Below are positions 11,346-23,861 of a stretch of DNA of 64,000 nucleotides, piece after piece. The DNA is from Gonium pectorale (lineage: Eukaryota > Chlorophyta > Chlorophyceae > Chlamydomonadales > Volvocaceae). A program made the position numbers and the translations under genes. The stretch covers positions 4,265,451 through 4,329,450 of the forward strand of contig LSYV01000002.1 of NCBI GenBank assembly GCA_001584585.1. The letters are read 5' to 3'. Position 1 is the first letter of the stretch. Every line of letters starts with the position of its first letter. Under the pieces are notes generated by a model. The model saw only the letters and a list, made by a program, of their open reading frames with translations, ran no database searches and had not been told where the DNA came from.

Positions 11346-13285
11346 CTACTCAACGCACAGGCGCTTCTTGAAGTCATCCACCATTCGCAACAGGCCGTCG
11401 CGAAGGGGCACAACGGGCTCCCAGCCGAGGGTGGTCTTGACCTTGGTGATGTCAGGGCGCCGGCGGGTCGGATCGTCCGCCGTGTTTTCGCGGAACTCAA
11501 TCACGGCATTGGGGTTGACCACCTCCTTGACCAGGTTGGCCAGCTCCAGCATGGTGAACTCGCCCTGTGTGCCACGAGTGGCAGCCGTCAACGCACGCAT
11601 TCTTTGGATACGTTCCGTTCTGATTCTCTGTTCCCATGCAATGCAGCTTCGCGACACTTCGCGCTCTATCACATCCAGCTGTCTGGCGCATTCCAACCGT
11701 AGTAACTGGGGTAGTTCAATGATCACCAACCCCTTACCGGGTTGCCAACGTTGAAGGGGCCGATCTCCGGCCCGTCCATCACAGCTACGAGGCCGCGGAC
11801 GAGGTCGCTCACGTACTGAAACGAGCGCGTCTGCTGGCCGTCGCCGTACACTGTGATAGGCTTGTTGGTCAGGGCCTGGCTGACGAAGTTGCTGACTACG
11901 CGGCCATCGTCCAGCGCCATGCGCGGCCCGTACGTGTTGAAGATGCGCACAATGCGGACCTGTAGCGGGCAGGTGTACGACGGTGCGAAATGCCATAGTT
12001 TCGCTCGTCCATAGTTTGACGACATATGCATGCATTCCACACAGTAGTGCACCTGGAACACGGACGCACGTACGCTCTCACACACATGACTTGGACCATA
12101 GCACCGTGGACGTCATGCTTCTCCGCCGGGTGCACAGCTGTACAAGGCATGTGATCCGTACTGGTGAAGATGGTAGTGCCTGAGCACAGGGCGTATTCAC
12201 TGGAGACGCGTCAAATGACCTACGGCTGCAACGGCTAGGCGCAGCAAGGGTGGAAACACAAGTACAACTCTCATTCCCACGAGAACCCTCTGACCTGCAG
12301 GCCATGCTCACGGTGGTAGTCCATGCACAGCGTCTCTGCGACACGCTTGCCTGCACGAAAAGAAACCATGCATCCGGGGCTGATCAGGGCCCTGTCTAGG
12401 CAAGCTACATGAGTGAACCCGAGAGGCAAACATTTCGCTCTGGCAATCTGAACTGATGGGCCTACCCTCGTCATAGCACGAGCGCTCGCCAATGGGGTTG
12501 ACGTTGCCCCAGTAGGACTCAGTCTGGGGGTGCTCGAGCGGGTCACCGTACACCTCGCTGGTCGAGGTGATCAGGAACCGCGCCTTGCAGCGTTTGGCGA
12601 GGCCCAGCATGTTCATTGTGCCAAGAAAGCTGGTCTTAGCAGTCTTAATGGGGTTGTACCTGCGGTCACAGCCGGGCGGGCGAATCGGGTGTCTACCCAC
12701 GGGCTGCGCGTACCGAAGGGCCCCGGGTAGGCGTGTCGCGCCCACACGAGCCCACGTCATACGACTAGTGCCCAGGGGAAGCCATGCCCAAGATCCCCAC
12801 AGATCACAGCAGCCCCCAAACGTGCAGGCACAAAGAAGGCCTTGTCCAAAACGCGCTGCAGCGGTTGGACAGTCCGCGCTTCCCAAACAACCCCACCCAA
12901 TACACACACATATATCCTCTCACTTGTAGTGAATGGGTGAAGCGGGGCAGGCACAGTGGAATATTTGGTCAACCTCCAGCAGGATCGGCTCGACCACATC
13001 GTGCCGGATAACCTCAAAGTTGGGTTTGTCAAGCAGATGTGCGATGTTCTCCTTGCTACCAGTGAAGAAGTTGTCCAGGCAAATGACCTTCCAGGGAGAG
13101 GTATGAAAGCGTAAGCTGGCTGCAGCGATCGAGGACTAGGATTTTCCTCGACTCACATGGTCACCACGTTCCACCAGGTAGTCGCAGAGGTGGCTGCCAA
13201 CGAAGCCCGCCCCACCGGTCACCAGCACCCGGTTGCGCTCGCAGCGCGGCTTCGTCTTCACGAGGGTGCTGCCGTTGGACGCCAT
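11346..13285 (-). CDS. UXS: UDP-glucuronate decarboxylase (UDP-xylose synthase)
   Basis: Exons (5'->3') 13285-13157, 13087-12924, 12659-12466, 12350-12295, 11959-11738, 11564-11346; 327 aa. UXS is a short-chain dehydrogenase/epimerase that converts UDP-glucuronate to UDP-xylose with bound NAD+, supplying xylose for walls and glycoproteins. Seen: NAD-binding [10 protein letters not shown] (24-33), LDNFFTG, the catalytic pair Y160-x3-K164 in SCYDEGKR (codon G163 spans an intron), [23 protein letters not shown] and FNVGNP. All are hallmarks of eukaryotic UXS. There is no N-terminal membrane anchor and the length fits the soluble cytosolic class. Start chosen at the only ATG ahead of the Rossmann motif. 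High confidence in identity and exon structure. Confidence 0.96.
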
Positions 13286-13716
13286 TTGTTACGGCGACTG
13301 TTACTTTGTATAAGTGTAGCTTGAAAGCAGCGCTGCCTGCTTGACAGCCACAGGCCGTGTCCGGCAGTCCGTTGCAAATCGACGTACACAAGTGCCCTCT
13401 CTCCTTCCACGGTGTGCTGCTGGCGTGACCACCGACCTACAAGGATGAGCTGAAGGTACAAGGATATATGGCAAGGATCCGACGAGACATGGGCGCGGTA
13501 TCTTGAGTGTGTTCGTGGATGGTCAATGATGCAGTGGAGCGCAATCGTAAATTTGCAGCATCCGAGATCAGCTATCTCGCACAGCCCAATTGCAATAGTG
13601 GCTCCGGTGCGGGGCAGCTGCAGCGAAGTTTGTACCATCGAAGTCTGTGCCAGTTCTGAGTTCACCAACCTGAGTGGGAGTAGGGGAGGTGGTAGTTGAT
13701 GGGCAGCGGTAGTCGC

Positions 13717-15145
13717 GCCACACAGCCGCACGGGTTGGGAATGCAGTGAAGGCAGCCCCCGGAATCCAGCACCTTGTTGCGGTAGTATGGATGAGAGGCC
13801 GTGTTTGACAACCCGCCAGCGCGTGCACAATGCCGGCCTGAATCCAGAGGTGTGCCCTTGCTCATTCATAGGGAGTAAGGAGGTGCAGTTTGGTGGGCGC
13901 ACGCAGGCTGCCAACGCGTCCGGTTGCATGCGTCTCCGATACCCGTACTTGTGATGGCGTTTGGTGTGGTTAGCCAGGTGAACAGGGCTGCCGCCAACAG
14001 AACTCCAATGGGTACAGCCCCCAGGCCGCTCCATCCATATATCTACATTGATGATGTACGACCCGGCGGCAAGCTGGCACATGCCTCATGCGGCTACTTC
14101 GCAGGCACCGATGATGAAGGGCACCGTACTTCCTGCAACGAGCCCAAGCAGGATTTCCTCGCAGGAGCTAACCCCCTCCCTCCCCCTCCCACCTCCCCGC
14201 TTCACGTGAGGCAATTCCGTAAAGTATATGGGCTGGGAACACCATCATGGCAGCATGTGCAAGCCAAAAACGTGTAACTGGTTGTATGAACGACAGGCGA
14301 TGTTTGATACCCAGCCAGCTACAGGGACCGGGAACTGTGCATTCCCTAGGCCCGGGTACCTTATAAAAAAAAGAGAACCAGAAACGGGGAAGGCAGCCAA
14401 CACTTCACACTGGTTGGGAGCCACACGGGTTGGGAGCCACACGGGTTGGGAGTGCCTTGTGGATGGGCAGCACCTGTAAGACAGCATTTTGTAGCGGTGG
14501 TATGAACGGAAAGCTATGAATGGTTGCCCGCCAGCGCCTGCACAGTGCCGGCCTGAATCCACAGGTGTGCCCTTGTCCATTCAAACGAAAGCAAGGAGAG
14601 TGCTGTGTGTCGGGCGCACGCACACTGCCAGGGCGTCTGGTTGTGTGCGGCTCCGGAGTGCCGTTCTTTGTGATGATTTGTGGTGGTTAGCCAGGTGAAC
14701 TGGGCTGCTGGCAACACATCTCCAATGGGTACAGCCCCCAGGCCACTCCGTTCATACGCATGACATATATTGATGCTGTTAAACTCGGCGGCAACCTGGC
14801 ACACGTTGCATAGGTTTGTTTGGAGGCATTCCAGTGCATGGTTTGTAGCCCGTAATTCCTGCAACAGGAAGGCCCTCGCGGGATTTCTTCGCAGAAGCTA
14901 ACCCCCCTCCCTCCCCTCCCACCTCCCCGCTTCACGTGAGGCTATCCGTAAACTACACGGGCAGGGAACGCCATGGCGGCAGCAGCTTTATGACAGCATC
15001 ATGTAGGGGGTGTATGAACGGGACGCCAGACCCGCTGGCAACCTGGCACACGCAACTTGGTGCTAGTGTAGAGGCATTGAATTCTAAGGTGGTACGTAGC
15101 CCGTACCTCTTGCAACGGCAACGGGAGGGCCCTTGCACGATGCCC
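13717..15145. repeat. Tandem repeat, period about 715-730 bp, two full copies plus one deleted copy
   Basis: Copy A about 13717-14235 and copy B about 14421-14965 share long runs in the same order, for example TGCCGGCCTGAATCCA at 13831 and 14546, GGTTAGCCAGGTGAAC, ATGGGTACAGCCCCCAGGCC, a C-rich CTCCCTCC tract, and CCTCCCCGCTTCACGTGAGG. Copy C (about 14966-15145) keeps the ends (TATGAACGG, then CTGGCAACCTGGCACACG, GTAGCCCGTA, TGCAACGG) but lacks the middle. Copies have diverged noticeably. Function unknown. Confidence 0.75.
14368..14398 (-). repeat. Dispersed repeat fragment (copy 2)
   Basis: GAACCAGAAACGGGGAAGGC in an A-rich context; the reverse complement of the 3' part of copy 1. It lies between tandem units A and B, so it probably inserted there. 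Confidence 0.5.
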
Positions 15146-15724
15146 TAGCAGCATGTCCCAGCTGCTTTGCTACAGGTGAAATGGCCTGGGTCCCCCAAAG
15201 GGGACCGGCCCCCTCGATCTGCACGACCCTGGTAACCCTGAAACCCTGTACTTGCTCACATGCTACCCCTCAACTTTTCATGGTCGTCTCCCTTTCGAGA
15301 GGGTCGGTAGAGGGGGGGGGGGTCAGCAGGTGTTTTCGGCACGAGGTCTACGTGGTTTGCAAGACCGGTGACTCGCCCGGCCGCGTGGTGCCGCGCTGCC
15401 GCCTGGCACGCTGTTTGGTTTAGTTGCTGGTGGCGGTTGCTGGCGCCTGCATGCGGGCGCGGGATGGCCACTGCAGAATGGCAGGTTTTCGTGCAACGTG
15501 GATGAGGACACGGACGAGGATATGTCACCTGAAGGAGAAGGTTTGCCTTGCCGCAGCCTTGAAACATGTGCACATACTGCGCAGACAGCGCGCAGACAGG
15601 GAGATACCCCTATCTTTGGGGGCACACATTCTGGAGAAAGTGCCGTTAAAACGAACACATTTGTGCTTGCGGCCTAGAGCGGGTAGGCACGACACCGAGA
15701 ATGAGACTACACGCATGTGCGCTG

Positions 15725-15787
15725 TCTGAGAACCAGAAACGGGGAAGGCAGCCTCTACGGACATACACACCCCCAGGGTGTGATGTT
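15725..15787 (-). repeat. Dispersed repeat (copy 3), cut by the assembly gap
   Basis: GAACCAGAAACGGGGAAGGC is followed by ACACACCCCCAGGGTGTGATGTT and then the run of Ns. Reverse orientation to copy 1; the rest is hidden in the gap. Confidence 0.5.
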
Positions 15788-16081
15788 NNNNNNNNNNNNN
15801 NNNNNNNNNNNNNNNNNNNNNNNNNNNNNNNNNNNNNNNNNNNNNNNNNNNNNNNNNNNNNNNNNNNNNNNNNNNNNNNNNNNNNNNNNNNNNNNNNNNN
15901 NNNNNNNNNNNNNNNNNNNNNNNNNNNNNNNNNNNNNNNNNNNNNNNNNNNNNNNNNNNNNNNNNNNNNNNNNNNNNNNNNNNNNNNNNNNNNNNNNNNN
16001 NNNNNNNNNNNNNNNNNNNNNNNNNNNNNNNNNNNNNNNNNNNNNNNNNNNNNNNNNNNNNNNNNNNNNNNNNNNNNNNNN
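15788..16081. other. Assembly gap (Ns)
   Basis: 294 undetermined bases, bordered on both sides by dispersed-repeat copies in opposite orientation, which may be why the assembly failed here. Confidence 1.
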
Positions 16082-16364
16082 GCCTATCCGCCTATCACCT
16101 TTCCACAGAAAAATGCGGCCGACAAATGCGGCCGGGGCGCCAAAGCATGCTCTGGAACGGCCCACTATATGTACACCGTGTCTGAACTATGCGGCGGACG
16201 AGGCGCGGCCAGGGGCGCGGCTGGCTCCGTTAGAGCGCACACTGTACGGTACGCGGAGAAACTTTGGAAAAGTGTATGGCGGGAATAGCGGTGCACGCCG
16301 GGTACCTGAAAAAAGCTTGCGAAAAACGCACAGCACAAACAGGAAAGCAATGTTCTTTCCTGGA

Positions 16365-16455
16365 CATACCGGGAGGGCCCGTCTGCTCGTATACCTCACC
16401 CGCCATGCCCTGTACTCGGCGCCTTGCTGGAAACATCACACCCTCGGGTGTTGAA
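16365..16455 (+). repeat. Dispersed repeat (copy 4)
   Basis: Contains GGGAGGGCCCGTCTGCTCGT, TGCCCTGTACTCGGCGCC and TTGCTGGAAACATCACACCC, matching copy 1 in the same order and orientation. Confidence 0.6.
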
Positions 16456-16605
16456 AAGGAACAACGCATACGACGAGCGTAAGCGCCAAAGTGATGATGT
16501 CGTTGTGCTCCAGAGGTAGTCGAAGGGGTGATGTCCCTCCCAAGTCAGACAGACCGGGTAAGCCCACGGGGTAAGCCAGTAAGCCGGTCTTCTGGGTGGC
16601 AGAAC

Positions 16606-16720
16606 GAACGTGACATGCCTTGCATTGTACCCGCCCGCCCTACTAGGAACGTCGCGCCTTCGGGTGTGTATGATTGTGGAGGCGGACTCTCTCTTTCTCT
16701 GCAGATTTCTCTTTCATTCC
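16606..16720 (+). repeat. Dispersed repeat, divergent subfamily (copy 5)
   Basis: Shares GTACCCGCCC, then a CCCTAC...GAACGTC block, CGCCTTCGGGTGTGTATG and a pyrimidine-rich end TCTCTTTCTCTGCAGATTTC with the copy at 33318-33425, and is a more distant relative of copy 1. Confidence 0.5.
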
Positions 16721-17240
16721 ACACCTCCACGGCCCGATGCACTCGAGGGCGCGACGTTAGGGTCGTATAGGGTAGCGTATCTCACATGGTTACCTTTCTC
16801 GAAGTGTTGTGTCGCATGGCCAGACATGGCCACCGGTCCACAGGCGACCCCGGCCACCGCGGTCACCAGACGCCCGAGCCGCCCATCCGGAACGCCAGAA
16901 TGGTGGGAAGCAGACCTCACGTACGGATGTCCGTTGCTCTCGGGCCTGGGTCAAGGCCTTCTAATGCCATGGCATAGTTTGCTGTATCAAAGGAGCGAAC
17001 AATGCCCCAATTACGGACCGGCGTATGGCCGGGATGGTGGTGACTGGTGGTGACGGGTTGCTGTGGTTGGCGATGGGTGGCACCGGCGGCGGGCCTTGTT
17101 GCGTCCCTTGCTAAAGGAGACTAGCAAAGGGCGCTGTTCCCCGCAAGGACGGCCTCCTGTGTCCCCGAAACCCTGCTCCGAAACCGCCCATCCCACCGCC
17201 TGGAAAAGACACGGCTAAAGAATTTCCTGCAATCTTAGCC

Positions 17241-20200
17241 ATGTCGAAGGACATAGAGAGCCAGAAGGCAGGGCCGCCCAGGCTACAGATAGTCTTCAAC
17301 GGCCTGAAATACACCGTTCAGGTGAATACTGCAAAGTCATTATTGAATGTCGTTAGTCCTGTCTCGGTAGCTAGCAGAGGCGTCATACCCCCAGTCAGCC
17401 GAACAGGCTGGGCCCCACTGGGCTTAGCGGACGGACTGCAACCTTGCCATATAAGAGTATGCATAAATCCTGGACTCGGAGACCCGCCGGTTTGCAGGCA
17501 CGACCGTTATTAACGAGTACCCACGCCTAGGTGGCCCATGGCTGCAACGCGCGCCACCCCTTAAACACACCCCACACCCTCCCTCGCTGCCCCATTACCG
17601 TCCTATTATGTTCATGCCGCGGGTCCCGCTACCGTCGTTCATCCAAACCCACTCATACGCAAACACTCTAACCCTTCGCGCGCGCCGAAGCGTTATAGGT
17701 CAAGGACCGGAAGACTGGTACCACTCAGAGAGCTATCCTTAAGGAAGTATGCGGCCTCGTGGAACCGGCCCGCCTTACGGCGGTCATGGGCGCATCGGGC
17801 GCGGGCAAGACCACCCTCCTGAACGTCCTGGTACGGGCGGAAGCGGCGACGGGGCCGACCGGTAGCTCTCCTCCCAACTATGTGCGCCTGGGGCGGCGCA
17901 TAAGGAAGAAGTGCTGACGGTAAAAAGTAGTGTGTACAGAGACATAGCCCCAACCGCACTCATTGGAACAGCGCAGTCTTCGCCTCTGTCCGACTTGTGC
18001 TCCGGCCGGTTGCTGACCGTGCTCCTCTGCCCACTGCCTAGGCCGGCTTCACTAAGTCGCAGGACAAGGTGGAAGGCAGCATCACTGTCAACGGACTTCC
18101 GGTGGACTCGGGTAAAATGCGGCGCATCAGCGGTTTCGTACACCAGGAGGTGAGGGCCGGCCCCGTGCCGCGGCGTGCCGTTCAGGGTAGGTGCTAAACC
18201 GGCGTGAAGCTGTCATGATCGGGAGAGGAGTTGCTTTTTTTATGAAGTTGGCTCAGAAATCATGTGCGACCGTCCCCCGGCGACGTGCGGCTGCCCTGTG
18301 CCGTACTCCATGTGCAGCTGCCCGCATGCCCGTCTACATGTGTACTGTGTCTAAATAGAAAGGGGCAGTCGCTCGGGGCGTCAGGGGGGAGGGTGCATGG
18401 GAATACCGCACCAGCCCCGAACCTGCGGTTTCCTGCGCGTTCGTGCCGGCAGGATGTCATTCTCCACACCATGACGGTGCGCGAGGCCCTCGTATTCGGC
18501 GCTATCCTTAAGCTGCCATCTACAATGCCCCGTGAGTGCCGAGCAGTGCGCGGGCGGGGAAGGTGTGACCGGTGGGCTGTACGGCGGGCGAGGCACGAGG
18601 GAGTTGGTGACCTGCTGTAGGACTGGCATTGCTCGCATGCAATAGAGTTCGCCGGATGCCCGCCGCAAGGTAGCATCTCGCAACGCGGCAGGACCAGCGG
18701 GGCGGCGGCATCGGGATCTCGGTGCGCCCCGGAAGGATGTATGATGTTCAGCCCGAGGCTTTCCATCTGTGCCATCGCAGGCCCCCAGAAGGTGCAGCGT
18801 GCCCTGGACATCGCTGCCCTGCTCAACCTCCAAAAGAGCTTAGACAGCATGGTGGGCAGCTCCATGCTCAAGGGCATCAGCGGTGGGGCCAGGCGCAGGG
18901 GGGCGTGGCTTGCGTTTCGTGAGGCGTGGCGTTGGGTGCCGCTGCGTTGCACTCGTCGTATGGGACCGGACACGTGGAGCAGACGGGGCACTGCTTGCCG
19001 GCCGGCCTTGCAGCTCTCCGCCCCACACCTGCGCCTCCGCATCCCCTACGCGCCCGACTCCGCCCCCGTCCCAACGCAACACTCGCTTGCCCCCTCCCTG
19101 CCCAGGCGGTGAGAAGCGGCGGCTCTCCCTGGGCATTGAGATGGTGACGGAGCCGGCCATTCTGTTCTTGGATGAGCCCTCCAGCGGCCTGGACGCATTC
19201 AACGCGTTCAAGGTGGTCCATATACTGAGGTCCGTGGCACATCGCCACGGCCGGACCATCCTGTGTACCATACACCAGGTGAGGACCGTGCGGTGGCACC
19301 ATGCTGTCGTTGGCACTGCTGACCCACGGGACTAGTTCCTGCGAATGTGCTGGGCGGCCCATGATGTGCAGTGGCGCTGAGTTGCCGCTGTTTGTTGGCG
19401 CGTGCCTGTTCTGGGTGCAACCGTGCCATACCATGCCATACTGCCGTACCTACCATAAACTCCGGTTTCCGGCCTCCCTTGTTCCGCCAGCCGTCCAGCG
19501 AGGTCTTCCACATGTTCGATGACCTCATCATTTTGGCGGACGGCCAGGTGGAGGGAGCGGGGCTGGGAGTGGGTTGGGTGGATTGGAAATGGTCGGTCCA
19601 AGGATATCTGGAAGGCGGGCAGCGCAGAGGCTGTGGTAGACGCATTGCTCTTATGTAGCAACCCTCCAGCTACGCTGCCGCTCTCTACACAGTGCCGGCG
19701 TGCGAGAAGCAATCCAGTTGGGCTTGGCCCGGTGGGGCCGCCAGGGGTGGTTTATCGTTTCCCGTGCAAAGCTCGTTCCGCTGTCCTGAATTGATCGTAG
19801 GTCGTGAATTGTCTGAAATGGCCTGACTGGCGCAGGTGATCTATCTGGGCGAGGTGGAGGGCATGGTGGACTGGTTCGGAGGCCTGGGCTACCGCTGCCC
19901 CACCTACACCAACCCAGGTGCACGGGGCATACGGGGACAACGGGTTGGACGTAACGACTCCCGAGCGGGGAGTGGGCAAGGCGAAGTACAGAAGCCGCGT
20001 TGATTGCTTAAGGCCTGAACGTCCATCTCTGGAGGTGGAAACAAGCCTGAAGCAAAGTAACGGGGATATATGGCCGGCCCGTCTGCGGCGCCGAACAGCT
20101 CATTAGTTCATAAGATTAGCGAGGTTAGGAGAATAGCGAGCGACCTACCCCGCCGGCCCCGCGCGCCCTCCTGGCCCCGCAGCTGACTACCTGTTCATGG

Positions 20201-22977
20201 AGGTGCTGAACTCGCAAGTCCGCGCCGAGGAAGTCACGCAAACATCCGGCGACGGCACCGCCCGGGTCGCGCCCGCAGGAGAGGCATCGGGTGAGTAACC
20301 TGTGAGCTGGTAGAGCACTTGGTCCACCCGAGCAAAGAGCTGCTGCTGGCAACAACAAGCTGAAATTTCAGGCAGCCCGTACCAGCAAATGCTTTTCCGC
20401 AACGCGCGCTCTCGGTTGCGCCTTGCCGCTTTCAGGGCGGGGCACTCATGGCGACGCGGCTGAGGCGTCGCCGTCTGGCGAGGATGCGCGCATCACCACG
20501 CTCATCAAGGCCTGGAAAACCAGGGACGAGACTGCCATGCAGCGCTCCGCGACCAGCCGGGAGCTGCTGGAAACAGGCATCAGCAAGGAGGCGGAGAACA
20601 CAGCCGCAGCCTTCTGGATACAGGTTCCGCTCCTGGCGCAGCGCGCAGCACGCAACGCTTGGCGCAACCCTCTGGTTGCCAAGGGCAAGCTGGCGCAGAC
20701 CATCTTCCTGTCCGTGGTAGGTGGGCCCCGCCTACGTGGCTAGCTCAGCTCCCAGTCATCTGTACCGCACTGCAGCGTCCGTGGCCATACGCCCCCGCCC
20801 ACGCTGGGCGGCGAACGTGGTTGCATCCCAGGTCACCTCTCGCTCGTCGCATCTCGCATGGTGTCAGAAAACACGACCCGACTCAAGTGGGCACTGATGC
20901 AGACAGTGACATGTCGAACACACGGCCTGACTACAGCGAGCAGCATACCGGTGTTCAGTGTCAGGTTGAGCCGTCGCTGCGCTCCTGCCGCGGCCCGTGC
21001 CCCTGCCAGGTGGTGGGTCTAATCTTTCTGCGCATCGGCGACGACCAGCGGGGCGTGCAGGACCGGCAGGGCAGCCTGTTCTTCCTGGTGGTGCAGGGCA
21101 TGTTCGGCAGCGTCATGGGCGTCCTCACCGTCTTTGGGGCCGAGAAGGCCGTCTTCCAGCGGGAGTACGGCAACAGGATGTACGGGCTGCCCGCGTACTT
21201 CATCTCCAGGTGTGCGCACGGGCTTAGGCGGGAAGGGATCATGGATATGGCGGAGGCGGGGCTGGTGCGCGCCACACCTCCATGCTGGAAAGGCAACCTA
21301 CAGCATTGGAAGGCGACAAACGATCAAGCCGGACGGCCATGGCTTCCGGGTTCCGTGATGCTCCGCTAGCACCACGCGGAAAACTCTTGCGCTACTCGCC
21401 AAGGGCTGCTTCATTCACACTTTTATTGCGCGGATGCATTAATGCAATTGCACACCTTTACTCCACGCTAGCTGCTCTCCATGGACGCATCCCCTTTTTT
21501 AAGGTGGCTGGTGGAGCTGCCTTTTCACGTGGTCTGCCCGGTACTGTCGGCGGTCATCTGCTACTGGCTGATCGGCTACCAGAACAAGGCAGAACGCTTC
21601 GGTTGGTTCGCCCTCACCATGGTGCGCAGGATTCCGTGACCGGGACTGATTGTACGACCGTCTGAGGCGTGCAGGGTGTCACGGGAGCGCAGAGGGTCGC
21701 TGTTGCCGTAGCTAATGGGCCGCAGGGCCCTATGCGTGAGCTTGGTCAGTTGAAGGAGCGCTTGATCGTTCATTCCGGACCAAGCGTGATACCGGACATC
21801 TGGCTGCGCGCCTGCGTGTGCCTGCAGGTGCTGATGGACACGTGCGGCGCGGGTCTGGGCATCTTCGTCTCGTGCCTCTTCAACGACCTCTCAGGTCCAA
21901 TCTGCGCGCCCACATGAGAGCATGATCCGCTGCGTGTAACGACGGCAATACGGTTCTGCTCAAGTCTTCCTCGATTATTCCATGCGGTCTCCCTACGCCC
22001 TTGCTCGGTTCTTTCCACGCGCCCTGGCGTATTGAATCCCTGCTTTACCGTTGTCCGTGCCCGCTTGTGTGTGCAGTTGCGCTGTCCGTGATGCCCATGT
22101 TCCTGCTGCCGCTCATGGTCTTCAGCGGCTTCTTCGTGAACTCAAACACGGTGAGCAGCAAGCGCCTGGAGAGAGGCGGGTCAGCACGTGCACAATGACC
22201 AGGTGGCAAACACGATGGTGGCTGCAGAGCCGTGATGCTCCATGGGGGAGTGCAGGTGCATAATGCACACGTGTTGACTCGTAGCTCATCTTCTTGGCTG
22301 CAGATCCCGCCGTACTTCAGCTGGATCCAGTACATCAGCCCCATGCACTACGGCTTCATCGCGCTGGCCAAGAACGAGTTCTCCGGACTGCAGGTGGGCC
22401 CCATCCTGGGCCGGGTCGCGCCGCTTCCGCCTTGCCCACAGGGCGCACAGAAGGAACCAATTGAGAGCGGGCTCCTTCCGACATGCTGCCCGGCTATTCG
22501 CGACGAGCTGTGCTATGCTGGCATGTTGCATCCTGCATTCATGGACTGCAGATCAAATGCAAGCCCGACCAGGGATGTGCGGAGGGCTACAATGGAGATA
22601 TGGTGCTGCGGAACATGGGCTTCGACGACAAAGGCAGCGTGCAGCAAAACGCCGGGATCCTCTTTGCGATGATGTGGGGTAAGCATGCGACGCAGGGGGC
22701 ATGGCCAGTTCTCATGCATCTGGTCAGGTTTTAGCTGGGTGGACTTGTGCCATTGGCCAAGCACCTGCCCTGTCGTGCTGACAGCAAGCTGGCAGGTAGG
22801 CAACCCGCACTCGTCACGGTTTCCCTGCAAGCTGGACATGCACCTGCAACGCTCTGTGTTCGTGAAACCTAACTGCAATTGGGCCTGGGGCCCGGCCGGT
22901 TATGGTCCCGTGTCGCAGGTCTCCTGATCCTCGCGTACGTGGCGCTCTTCCTGGCAGTGCGGCGGCTGACCAAATGA
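17241..22977 (+). CDS. ABCG-type half-size ABC transporter
   Basis: Seventeen exons: 17241-17321, 17699-17830, 18042-18149, 18453-18531, 18781-18882, 19106-19278, 19491-19547, 19836-19917, 20183-20290, 20436-20716, 21010-21209, 21504-21621, 21828-21894, 22077-22150, 22304-22393, 22552-22678, 22919-22977; 645 aa, all GT-AG and in phase. The nucleotide-binding domain comes first, the ABCG order: Walker A GASGAGKTT (58-66), signature ISGGEKRR (166-173), Walker B ILFLDEPSSGLD (186-197), H-loop IHQ (223-225). From about 390 come hydrophobic helices with the ABCG2_membrane features, including NRMYGLPAYFISR, VVCPVLSAVICYWLIGYQ, FLLPLMVFSGFFVNS and IQYISPMHYG. Half-transporters dimerise and export lipids, sterols or xenobiotics; the substrate cannot be read from sequence. 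Length is normal for the family. Confidence 0.95.
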
Positions 22978-23861
22978 TGCGAGGCGGGGCTGCATGGGCG
23001 ATGGAGATCGGTGGTGATACAATTGGATGTGCACGGGCGTTTGATTGGCGTCAGCTTATGTCGGATTTTCGAAATTCCCCACTAGTACTGTCTCCCATGG
23101 CAGGTTATGCCCCATGTCCAGGGTTGGGTTTGCACCGTGTATCAGGGTTCTGTGTACCAGTATGTTTTGCTACATTGAAATTGGGATTGCGTGTCGCTTT
23201 GCTCGTATATCGCGATTAGCATTTGAGTACTTCGCGGAACTGCAGCGTCTAGTATGGCATCGACGTGTCGATTTCCGCGGACGATGAGCATGTGGGGCGT
23301 CCGTGCGCAGCCACACAGTGGAGGTTTGGGAAATAGAAATACTCGCCCGAATGGTCGAAGCTTCATGGTTGCATGGCGATGATATGTTGCGAATCCAAGC
23401 GGCACTGAAGCATGAGCCACCCCATGATACGGTACTATCCCAACACCCTGCTTCATGACCGTTGGAAGGGCGCCCATTGAGATCCCCCATGAATGCAGTC
23501 GTCTACAACTACGCCAAGACCACTACAAGTTCTTCCATTGAGTACAGTACGCGATTCGGTGTCCGCGACGCGACCCGTTCCCCATCTTCATTGCCCTCAT
23601 GAATGCAGGGGTGTCCTTGTAAAGGTTCATGCTCTGCACGGGGCGCGTGGATGTTGCTGCACATGCAGCACAAAGAAGACTCGACCAGTTCACACAAGTG
23701 GCCAGTGCGACATACACATCTTCTTCAGTCCGAGCAAGGCCTGCTCATGCACCTTCAGAACCAAAAGAGCAATCTATGCAATGTCATGCCCTGACGCGGA
23801 ACCTTGAAAGCTTCCGTTGGACCGGCCGCAAGGCCCAAGTAGACTCGTCGAAAACAGGCCA
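22978..23861. other. Intergenic region between convergent genes
   Basis: About 0.9 kb holding the 3' flanks of the ABCG gene (+) and of the hnRNP-like gene (-). No coding signal is seen beyond short ORFs. Confidence 0.55.

Larger units (their letters stand above)
13286..17240. other. Gene-poor, repeat-rich block
   Basis: About 4 kb between the divergent UXS and ABCG genes. It contains a tandem repeat (about 13717-15145), at least four copies or fragments of the dispersed repeat, and the assembly gap 15788-16081. No splice-consistent protein-coding gene was found; ORFs of 100-270 codons here lack family motifs and run through the repeats. Confidence 0.6.

Noticed and set aside
13717..15145. 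CRISPR-like array
   Set aside because: Units are ~720 bp and diverged, with no short conserved repeats and spacers; the genome is eukaryotic.
16610..17053. 147-codon plus-strand ORF before the ABCG gene
   Set aside because: It overlaps a dispersed-repeat copy and shows no family signature or consistent splice junction.
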